Assembly (NCBI GenBank): GCA_046290675.1
Contig: JBKAHA010000007.1
Location: forward strand, 124,001 to 188,000
DNA length: 64,000 bases
Direction: 5' to 3'
Origin: Aureliella sp046290675
GTDB lineage: Bacteria > Planctomycetota > Planctomycetia > Pirellulales > Pirellulaceae
In this document: positions 7,396-13,547 of the stretch, piece by piece
Position numbering within the stretch: position 1 is the first letter of the stretch
How the letters are laid out: each line of letters starts with the position of its first letter
Notes under the pieces: generated by a model
Databases searched by the model: none
The model's input: only the letters and a program-made list of their open reading frames with translations
What the model was told of the DNA's origin: nothing
Position numbers and translations under genes: made by a program

Positions 7396-8295
7396 ATGAC
7401 CGACAAATTCGTGAATGTAGAGATCGAGAAGCTGAACCGGGACCACACGCAACTACGAGTGAAGATGTCCGCCGATGCCGTGGAGGATTACGCTGAGGCA
7501 ATGCGGAATAAGCGGAACGAGTTACCGCCTGTCAAAGTCTACCGTGACCCAGAAACGGGCGAACTGTACCTGGCTGACGGCTACCACCGGACCGCTGCTG
7601 CCGAACGACTCGAACGCAAGACGATTAAGGCTGAGGTAGTCGACGGCACGCTGTCAGACGCAATCCTATACGCCGCAAACTGTAACAAACACAACGCTGT
7701 CCGCTTCACCAACGCAGACAAACGGAAAGCGGTTCTGACGTTGCTAGAGACATTCCCGAAAAAGTCGCAACGCTGGATAGCCGAGCAATGCGGAGTGACG
7801 CAACCGTTCGTGTCCAAGATCCTGAAGGACGCCGCTGGAGGTGGCGACGAACCGGAAACCAAACGGGCCAAGAAAACGCACGCTGAGCGATTCTGTGAGG
7901 CCGTGAACGCTGCCGAGCGGATGCACCGCACAATGTCGGACGAGGCGGCTGAGGACTTCCCCGTTATGTTCTCGCAATCGGCTGACCTAATGGCCGCTGG
8001 CGAGAAACTAGCCGAACTGGTTGGCGACCTTGCACGCATCATGCAGGCGGTTAATTATCAACACGATGAACCGGAGAGCGATAACGGTTATCAAGACGCT
8101 GAACCGCCGACACCCAAGAGCAAGAGGCGAGGGCGACCGAGAGCTAGATTCCATCTGGAAAGCCACAACGACGGCTGGTACATCGTCGACTCCGAAGGCG
8201 AGTTTAGTGACGAGGGGCCGATCGAAACGAAGGCGAAGGCTGAGAAGCGACGTAAGCAAGCCAACGAGTCGATAGCTGCGGAGGTGTCCGCATGA
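7396..8295 (+). CDS. ParB/Srx-domain DNA-binding protein
   Basis: The 299-residue product has a ParB-type N-terminal fold: VNVEIEKLNRD, then PPVKVYRDPETGELYLADGYHRTAAAE with the conserved D-G-x-H-R at residues 61-65. A helix-turn-helix follows (RWIAEQCGVTQPFVSKILKDA, about 126-146). The C-terminal half has a Lys/Arg-rich linker (RGRPRAR) and a short basic domain. ParB-like proteins partition plasmids, activate phage genes or nick DNA; no ParA ATPase is encoded here, so a regulatory or replication role may fit better. The gene starts 11 bp after the primase stop and overlaps the helicase gene by 4 bp. The 13-bp palindromes in the element are candidate targets. Confidence 0.85.
   Translation: MTDKFVNVEIEKLNRDHTQLRVKMSADAVEDYAEAMRNKRNELPPVKVYRDPETGELYLADGYHRTAAAERLERKTIKAEVVDGTLSDAILYAANCNKHNAVRFTNADKRKAVLTLLETFPKKSQRWIAEQCGVTQPFVSKILKDAAGGGDEPETKRAKKTHAERFCEAVNAAERMHRTMSDEAAEDFPVMFSQSADLMAAGEKLAELVGDLARIMQAVNYQHDEPESDNGYQDAEPPTPKSKRRGRPRARFHLESHNDGWYIVDSEGEFSDEGPIETKAKAEKRRKQANESIAAEVSA
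8080..8092. repeat. Palindrome GATAACGGTTATC, copy 3
   Basis: Identical to the copy at 3698, including the preceding GC. It is located within the ParB-like gene. Confidence 0.4.
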
Positions 8296-9179
8296 GCAAT
8301 CACGTACTGACTGACGACCTACTGGACGATTGGCGTGACGACGTTCTACACGGCGAACCGCCGAAGCGTTACGCAATGGGTGACGGCTTGGAGTCAATCA
8401 GCCTAGGTCCGGGGATGGTCGCACTGATCGGCGGGGCACCTGGAATGGGCAAGACGGCTTTCGCCATGCAATGCGTGACGGACGCTATGGTCGCTGACGA
8501 ATCGCTAACGGCTTGCGTCTGTAACGTCGAGATGCCTGTGGAACGGCTGTTAGAGCGGCAACTGAGCCGCCTGGCTGACATTCCACTGTCGGACATCTTG
8601 CACCGTAGGCTAAACGACAAGCAGCGTGACGCACTGGAGCCGGCTTTTGAAGTTGTCGAGTCGATTGCTGACCGTCTCGTCTGGGTGAAGTCGAGCTACA
8701 CGCTAGAGGCGGTTGCTGAGGCTGCGGACAGTATCGACGCGGAGTTGATTGTTTTGGATTACATCCAACGCATTCGTTCTGGCGGAAGCAAGGGCGAGGA
8801 CAAGCGTTCTACTGTCGATGCCACGATGGACAGCCTTAGACGCTTTGCCGATGCAGGCTGCTGTGTACTCGCACTGTCGGCGGTTGGACGCTCCAAGGAT
8901 AAGCGAGGACGGCAATCCTACGCTGGTGAGGACCTGTCGCTTGCGTCGTTTAGAGAGTCGTCCGAACTGGAGTTTGGAGCGGATGACGCTTTCTTGCTGG
9001 TAGCTAGCGACCCGGACGCTTCGCCTACTGATGCAGTAGCGGAAGTGACATTAAGGCAACTGAAAAGCCGCTACGGACAGCCAACGGATGTCGAGTTGCT
9101 TTTCGACAAAACTGTCCAATCCTTCCGAGTTGAGGGTGGCCGGCTAGCGGACGCGATTGCGGAGGCATGGAAGCCGTGA
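8292..9179 (+). CDS. DnaB-like replicative helicase core (RecA-fold ATPase)
   Basis: This 295-residue protein is a RecA-type ATPase. Walker A is GGAPGMGKTAF (Lys54), Walker B is IVLDYIQRI (Asp156), and a DnaB-like segment at about 195-220 (SAVGRSKDKRGRQSY ... SLASFRESSELEFGAD) fits helicase motifs H3/H4. It lacks the N-terminal primase-interacting domain of DnaB, so it resembles short phage and plasmid helicases such as RepA. Its start overlaps the ParB-like stop (ATGA), and its end overlaps the next gene by 13 bp, indicating translational coupling. It likely unwinds the element's DNA together with the upstream primase. Confidence 0.85.
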   Translation: MSNHVLTDDLLDDWRDDVLHGEPPKRYAMGDGLESISLGPGMVALIGGAPGMGKTAFAMQCVTDAMVADESLTACVCNVEMPVERLLERQLSRLADIPLSDILHRRLNDKQRDALEPAFEVVESIADRLVWVKSSYTLEAVAEAADSIDAELIVLDYIQRIRSGGSKGEDKRSTVDATMDSLRRFADAGCCVLALSAVGRSKDKRGRQSYAGEDLSLASFRESSELEFGADDAFLLVASDPDASPTDAVAEVTLRQLKSRYGQPTDVELLFDKTVQSFRVEGGRLADAIAEAWKP

Positions 9180-9514
9180 CCAAGCGAAGGAAGAGCAAAG
9201 GCGGGAAGGCGGCTGAACGTTGGTTAATACTAAATGCGTTCGTTGACTTTACCGCATGCGAGCTCAAACGGTCCGAATTGTTAGTGTGGCTGACCATCTT
9301 TCGGGACTCGAAAGACGGCATAGCTTCTAGCTCCCAACGTGACATTGCAAGGCGGACCGGCCTGGCACGCAAAACGGTCGAGCGCTCGATTGCGAGCCTG
9401 TCGGAGTGTGGGCTGCTGCTGGTTGTCTATCCGGGCGGGTACCGGAGAGGAACGGCAAAGTACCGGACGCGACCCGTCACCAAAGAGAAGCTAGAGGAGC
9501 TCAAGTCGGCTTAG
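9167..9514 (+). CDS. Winged-helix DNA-binding protein
   Basis: A 115-residue basic protein with a clear helix-turn-helix: SSSQRDIARRTGLARKTVER is the turn and recognition helix, and LLLVVYPGGYRRGTAKYRT is the wing (residues about 45-100). This layout resembles the N-terminal half of plasmid and phage replication initiators and helix-turn-helix regulators. It overlaps the helicase gene by 13 bp and is the last gene before the repeat block at 9532-9632, so it is a good candidate for the protein that binds those repeats. Function inferred from fold and position. Confidence 0.75.
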   Translation: MEAVTKRRKSKGGKAAERWLILNAFVDFTACELKRSELLVWLTIFRDSKDGIASSSQRDIARRTGLARKTVERSIASLSECGLLLVVYPGGYRRGTAKYRTRPVTKEKLEELKSA

Positions 9515-9531
9515 CTTACCCCCCAACGAGC

Positions 9532-9632
9532 AGGCGACATTTTGAAACCTCTAGGCGACACCCAGATGTCGCCTAGAGCGTTCTCCCTAGGCGACATTCC
9601 AGTACCTCCCTAGGCGACACCCAGATGTCGCC
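9532..9632. repeat. Cluster of AGGCGACA repeats with hairpins, candidate replication origin
   Basis: Direct copies of AGGCGACA start at 9532, 9553, 9589 and 9612. Inverted copies (TGTCGCC) start at 9567 and 9626. A 22-bp composite unit (9552-9573) recurs identically at 9611-9632. The first composite forms a perfect 12-bp stem (9549-9560 with 9567-9578) around a CCCAGA loop. It lies in the main gap of the element, directly after the replication genes, as iteron origins often do. Confidence 0.6.
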
Positions 9633-9646
9633 ATTCCCACTAAAGG

Positions 9647-9695
9647 GACCATAGAAGAGTCACCCTTTTATGGTCTGACGACCAAGGGTGACTCT
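9647..9695 (+). promoter_or_regulatory. Interleaved inverted repeats, potential pseudoknot or operator before the DUF4326 gene
   Basis: GACCATA (9647-9653) pairs with TATGGTC (9669-9675), and AGAGTCACCCTT (9656-9667) pairs with AAGGGTGACTCT (9684-9695). The two pairings interleave, which is the topology of an H-type pseudoknot. It ends 13 bases before the ATG at 9709. It could act in RNA as a translational control, or in DNA as an operator or as part of the origin. Confidence 0.45.
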
Positions 9696-9708
9696 CCACC
9701 ATAAAACC

Positions 9709-10221
9709 ATGAGCAACCAGCCGCCAACCGCCACCGAGCTAGCCGCACTTTGGCACCGACCACCGATAACGGCTATCAGCCAACCCGATGCAGAAACGCC
9801 AGCCGAAGCGTCCGAGACAAGAGTGGTGAATATCCGCACCGATACATACGACGTACTGATTGACCGACGAACGAAATGGGGCAACCCTTTCGTCGTCGGT
9901 AGAGATGGCAACCGTGATGCTGTTGTCGGCAAATACCGCCGATGGATAGCTGGTCAGCCGCACTTGCTGCGGGCACTGCCGCAGTTGCGAGGTAAAGCGT
10001 TAGGCTGCCACTGCAAGCCGGCTGCTTGCCACGGTGACGTGCTTGTCGAGCTTGTGGCTATGCTGCCGCCCGGAGCCGAGACACCCGTTGCGAGCGTACC
10101 TCAAAGATGCTGGCATCGCGGCATGGCCTGGCATGACGAGCCGGCGGACAACCGACCTGGGTGGATACGGACGACATGCTGCGAGTGTGGTGGTTTCGTT
10201 GGATACCGACCCGAAAACTGA
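9709..10221 (+). CDS. DUF4326 protein with C-terminal cysteine motif
   Basis: The start is taken at ATG 9709; a GTG at 9688 lies within a hairpin arm. The 170-residue product has the DUF4326 pattern in its middle: VVNIRTDTYDVLIDRRTKWGNPF, then LRGKALGCHCKPAACHGDVL with paired Cys/His residues likely to bind a metal. The last 45 residues carry GWIRTTCCECGGFVGYRP, a short Cys motif seen at the end of several phage-type proteins. DUF4326 proteins are common in phages and have no firmly known function. It is separated from the replication block by the repeat region and precedes the integrase. Confidence 0.75.
   Translation: MSNQPPTATELAALWHRPPITAISQPDAETPAEASETRVVNIRTDTYDVLIDRRTKWGNPFVVGRDGNRDAVVGKYRRWIAGQPHLLRALPQLRGKALGCHCKPAACHGDVLVELVAMLPPGAETPVASVPQRCWHRGMAWHDEPADNRPGWIRTTCCECGGFVGYRPEN
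9765..9777. repeat. Palindrome GATAACGGCTATC, copy 4 (one arm mismatch)
   Basis: This copy differs at one base of the right arm. It is read in a different frame from the other three copies, which argues that the motif is not just a shared peptide. Confidence 0.35.
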
Positions 10222-10345
10222 TCATTGGTCGCTCACTTTGACGATACAATCCCGATGTCGGCTAGGCTTAGCGGCTGAACGTCGGGAATAACTCACCTGA
10301 CTGCCGGCACTTTACTTTGAGTTAAACGCGATAGGAGTTAATCGC

Positions 10346-11872
10346 ATGGCGACTGTTTTCAAAAAGAGCTTCTACAAGCCAATCCCTGACGGTGCGGAGG
10401 TCATCACTCGCAAGGGAATCCGGTACGCAACCTGGAAGAACGGACGCAGGACCGAAAAAGCTGAACTAAGCAAAGACGGCACCAAGATCAAACGTGAGTC
10501 AGCCGTCTACTCTGCAAAGTACCGAGACGGTGACGGTATCGTCCGCACCGTATCTACCGGATGTCGTGACAAACAAGCCGCACAATCCGTCCTGACCGGC
10601 CTAGTCAAAACCGCCGAGCGTGTTCGCTCCAAGGTCCTGACGCAAGCCGAAGCGGAGATCGGCAAGAAGCATGCGGACACGCTGCTGACGGTCCACGTTG
10701 GCGAGTACATCGACTACCTGAGCGAACGCAAGGTAGACGCTGCCTGGGTGCGGACGACCAAGAACTACATGGCGAAGTCGCAAGACGGCTGCGGGTGGAA
10801 GTATCTTCGCGATATGTCGGCGGACAAACTGACTCGCTGGTTGTCCGAGCAGGTCGACGCTGGGATGTCTCACCGAGTCCACAATGTCTACGTTCAATCC
10901 TGGGTGGCCTTCGGTAACTGGTGCATAGGTAAGCGTCAAAGCGGCAAGTCGACTCGGACCAATGGCGAGAAGCGGCTACTTTCCAACCCATTCGCCGGCA
11001 CCGGCAAGCTAGACGAGAAGGCCGACGTAAAGCGGAAAGCTAGAGCGTTGACCGCTGCCGAACTAGAGCGGCTACTAGACGCTGCCGAGCGTCGTCCGAT
11101 GATCGAGGCCTTAAAGATCCGTCGAGGACCGCACAAGGGCGTCCTGGCCGCTAGGCTGACGAATGAACGGCGAGCCGAGTTAGTCCGAACTGGACGAGAG
11201 CGGCGGCTGATCTACAAGACGGCTATCCTGACCGGACTACGCTTGAATGAGCTACGGACGCTCCGGTGTTGTGACCTTAGTTTCGGTGACGTTCCGTTTC
11301 TAAAGCTGGACACCCAAAACGAGAAGAGCGGCAAGGGGTCGACTTTGCCGCTGAGAAGCGACCTAGCGGGTGAGCTGAAGGAATGGACAAAGGGTAAACA
11401 GCGAACGGACAGCGTGTTCTACGTTCCTGCTGGTTTGTTGCGGATCATGGACCGCGACTGCAAGGCTGCTGACATTCCAAAGAAGGACGCTGACGGTTGT
11501 GTCGTCCACGTTCACGCATTGCGACATAGCTTCGGGACTCACCTGTCGCTAGCGGGTGTCGCACCACGGACGGCACAAGCAGCAATGCGACATTCTCGGA
11601 TCGAGCTAACGATGTCCACGTACACGGATAGCCGACTGCTAGACACGGCTGGAGCTATCGAGTCGATAGGCGTTGTTCGCCAGCATGCACCACAGCATGC
11701 ACCAACTATCGACCAAACTGGTCAAAACGAGTCCATTCCTGTCCAAGACGGCGAGAATGCAGACACGAAAAAACCCAGCGAATCGCCAGGAAACGCTGGG
11801 TTTTGTGTAGTGGAGGATAACGGACTTGAACCGATGACCTATTGCATGCCATGCAATCGCTCTCCCAACTGA
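10346..11872 (+). CDS. Tyrosine-family site-specific integrase
   Basis: The 508-residue product has a basic N-terminal arm-binding region (residues 1-95), a SAM-like core-binding domain (about 110-205) and a catalytic domain with the family residues: Arg299 in TGLRLNEL, His390 and Arg393 in HALRHSFGTH, His416 in RHSRIEL and Tyr426 in STYTD. All catalytic residues lie well before the attachment core. The last 21 residues are encoded by the core and host tRNA sequence (antisense), and the stop TGA at 11870 is in the tRNA D-arm. In the circular element the frame would run on to give 580 residues. A GGAG-like site (AGGAGTTAATCGC) precedes the ATG. Confidence 0.92.
   Translation: MATVFKKSFYKPIPDGAEVITRKGIRYATWKNGRRTEKAELSKDGTKIKRESAVYSAKYRDGDGIVRTVSTGCRDKQAAQSVLTGLVKTAERVRSKVLTQAEAEIGKKHADTLLTVHVGEYIDYLSERKVDAAWVRTTKNYMAKSQDGCGWKYLRDMSADKLTRWLSEQVDAGMSHRVHNVYVQSWVAFGNWCIGKRQSGKSTRTNGEKRLLSNPFAGTGKLDEKADVKRKARALTAAELERLLDAAERRPMIEALKIRRGPHKGVLAARLTNERRAELVRTGRERRLIYKTAILTGLRLNELRTLRCCDLSFGDVPFLKLDTQNEKSGKGSTLPLRSDLAGELKEWTKGKQRTDSVFYVPAGLLRIMDRDCKAADIPKKDADGCVVHVHALRHSFGTHLSLAGVAPRTAQAAMRHSRIELTMSTYTDSRLLDTAGAIESIGVVRQHAPQHAPTIDQTGQNESIPVQDGENADTKKPSESPGNAGFCVVEDNGLEPMTYCMPCNRSPN
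11682..11703. repeat. Right-arm pair of AGCATGCACC repeats (putative integrase arm sites)
   Basis: Copies at 11682-11691 and 11694-11703 have the same 12-bp period as the left-arm pair. They lie inside the integrase gene, 106 bp before the core. Confidence 0.6.
11768..11804 (-). terminator. Hairpin terminator for tRNA-Ala supplied by the element, antisense inside the integrase gene
   Basis: On the minus strand AAAACCCAGCG (11804-11794) pairs with CGCTGGGTTTT (11780-11770) around a 13-nt loop and ends in a T run. It lies 6 bases beyond the tRNA 3' end and replaces the original terminator now stranded at 3485-3513. Confidence 0.7.
11810..11857. repeat. attR: right 48-bp copy of the attachment core, part of the intact tRNA
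   Basis: Identical to 3518-3565. It contains the tRNA from the anticodon stem through position 73 plus one base, so recombination here restores a complete tRNA gene. Confidence 0.85.
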
Positions 11873-11883
11873 GCTAATCCCCC
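11811..11883 (-). tRNA. tRNA-Ala, anticodon GGC
   Basis: The minus strand folds into a cloverleaf. The acceptor GGGGGAT pairs with ATCCTCC, the D-stem GCTC with GAGC, and the anticodon stem ATTGC with GCAAT around ATGGCAT. The T-loop is TTCAAGT. The anticodon GGC (plus-strand 11848-11850) reads Ala codon GCC. One mismatch sits in the T-stem. CCA is not encoded. Its 3' half and terminator come from the integrated element. Confidence 0.92.
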
Positions 11884-11903
11884 GCGTTGGTATCGTGGTC
11901 AAG

Positions 11904-11932
11904 AAAATATCAATGGCTGGATTCGCTGTCAA
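11904..11932 (-). promoter_or_regulatory. Sigma70-type promoter of tRNA-Ala
   Basis: On the minus strand TTGACA (11932-11927), a 17-bp spacer and TATTTT (11909-11904) stand about 21 bases before the tRNA 5' end. Confidence 0.7.
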
Positions 11933-12104
11933 GCAGAACTTGGCTGTTTGAAAGCAGCGAAAACCGACCATCTTGATCGGCTAGAAGACTTACCAATGCA
12001 GGTTGAGTTGAGGAGTTGAACGAAGGCGGGCGCCTCTTCTGCGATACGGTATGAGGGGGATCTCTGAGTTCCAAGGGAGACGAAGCTGTGGTTTCACTCG
12101 GGGC

Positions 12105-13406
12105 TTAGTCGGCTTCGACAATGAGTGGCACCGCGTCGCATGGCGATTGCGAAAGCTTGAAAGCACTCGCGAGCTGCCCGTGAATGGATTTGTGATTCGA
12201 GCCATCTTTCGGGTAGTAGCATTCAGCAATTGTTTGCCCCCGTGTGATTTCGTCACCGATTTTGGCGAGGCATCGAATACCTACTGAGTGATCAACCGGC
12301 TCGGTAGCCACGGTTCTGCCGCCGCCCATGGCGATGATAGCGTTGCCGATGTCATTGCCATTCACGGACAGCAGCCATCCGTCGTCGACGGCGAGGATCG
12401 GCTGCGATGGGGCGAGCGGAATGGATTCGCGATAGGTTCCGCCTTGAGCTTCGATCATTTGGATAAATCGTTCCAGTGCCAGGCCATTGTCGAGATTGGT
12501 TTCACAGGACGTGACGGCTTTGTCACGGCTGGCCACCGTGTGCGTCGCGCACAAGAGCTGAGCAGCCAGTGCGATGGTCAATTCACGAACGTCCCGAGGG
12601 CCTTGCCCTTTCAAAATCTCGATCGACTCATTCGCTTCGCATGCGTTCCCGACCATCTCGCCAAGTGGCTGTTCCATACTGGAGAGCAGTGATGAAGCGG
12701 GAAGCCCCATCGCGGCAGCCGTATTGCGTAGGCTGGTAGAGAGTTCCTTTGCATGTCCGGCTGTTTTCATGAAGGAGCCAGAACCAAACTTGACGTCGAA
12801 GACGAGCCCATCAAGTGACTCGGCGAGTTTCTTCGAGAGGATACTTGCGGTGATTAGTGGTACTGAAGGTACAGTGCCGGTCACGTCACGGAGTGCGTAG
12901 AGCGACTTATCTGCTGGCGCGATATTGGGAGTCGTTCCGGTGATCACGCACCCAATGGTTTCGAGCTGCGCTGAGATCTCTTTTTCAGTTAGATCGCACC
13001 GGAATCCTTCGAACGATTCGAGCTTATCGAGTGTGCCGCCGGTGATGCCGAGTCCCCGTCCGCTAAGCATCGGGATATGTAAGTCGAATGTGGCTAGGAG
13101 AGGAGCGAGTACCAGCGAGACTTTATCGCCGAGACCGCCCGTCGAATGCTTGTCGACACGCAGTTTTGCCTTGCTGCCGGCCGATGGAATGGGCGGGGTT
13201 AGGCGTTCGCCACTCTCGAGCATGCACCGAGTTAGATTTGCTGTTTCGTCCGGATTCATCCCTTGAAAGTAGACTGCCATGGCCCAAGCTGAAATCTGAT
13301 ACTCGGGCACATCACCGCTGACCATGCCTTCGATCAAGAATCGAATCTCGTCATCGCTCAGCGTCGCTCCGTCTCGTTTCTTGCTAATGATTTGAGCAGC
13401 AAACAT
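12105..13406 (-). CDS. deoA: Thymidine/pyrimidine-nucleoside phosphorylase
   Basis: Cleaves thymidine (or uridine) with phosphate to give the base and deoxyribose-1-phosphate, in cytoplasmic nucleoside salvage. The family signature KHSTGGLGDKVSL is at residues 86-98, after the helical domain residues SGDVPEYQISAWAMAVYFQG. VFDVKFGSGSFMK near 200 is the conserved phosphate-site segment, and the C-terminal domain is complete. The 433-residue length equals that of Bacillus-type pyrimidine-nucleoside phosphorylase, so specificity for thymidine alone is not certain. It stands alone just downstream of the tRNA promoter region and is transcribed in the same direction as the tRNA. Confidence 0.9.
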   Translation of the reverse strand: MFAAQIISKKRDGATLSDDEIRFLIEGMVSGDVPEYQISAWAMAVYFQGMNPDETANLTRCMLESGERLTPPIPSAGSKAKLRVDKHSTGGLGDKVSLVLAPLLATFDLHIPMLSGRGLGITGGTLDKLESFEGFRCDLTEKEISAQLETIGCVITGTTPNIAPADKSLYALRDVTGTVPSVPLITASILSKKLAESLDGLVFDVKFGSGSFMKTAGHAKELSTSLRNTAAAMGLPASSLLSSMEQPLGEMVGNACEANESIEILKGQGPRDVRELTIALAAQLLCATHTVASRDKAVTSCETNLDNGLALERFIQMIEAQGGTYRESIPLAPSQPILAVDDGWLLSVNGNDIGNAIIAMGGGRTVATEPVDHSVGIRCLAKIGDEITRGQTIAECYYPKDGSNHKSIHGQLASAFKLSQSPCDAVPLIVEAD

Positions 13407-13547
13407 GAAATGCTTTCGGTTCAGCCAAGAGTCTTGGCGTTGTCGGACAATCGGTTTTGATTACGCGTAGGTAGATTCGATCAATGCGTTTCATTGGTGC
13501 GGTCACTGCGATCCAGCAGCGGGTGGCGTTGCCTTGGCATGTAGCGA

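Larger units (their letters stand above)
3518..11857 (+). mobile_element. Integrative element of about 8.3 kb with its own replication genes, in tRNA-Ala(GGC)
   Basis: The boundaries are the 48-bp direct repeats of the tRNA 3' half. A tyrosine integrase lies at the right end reading into the core, and an AlpA-like putative excisionase lies in the left half. Almost all genes point the same way and are tightly packed or overlapping from 5236 to 9514. The gene set is replication-like: DUF669-like protein, primase, ParB-like protein, helicase and winged-helix protein. No virion, packaging, relaxase or conjugation genes are visible. It could be a phage satellite, an integrative plasmid-like element or a decayed prophage. 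The compact, intact frames argue against decay. Confidence 0.85.

Noticed and set aside
9532..9632. CRISPR-like interpretation of the repeat cluster
   Set aside because: Repeats are 8 bp with uneven spacing and inverted copies, and there are no cas genes.
13219..13228. AGCATGCACC copy inside deoA
   Set aside because: A single copy outside the element and without the 12-bp paired arrangement, so taken as chance.
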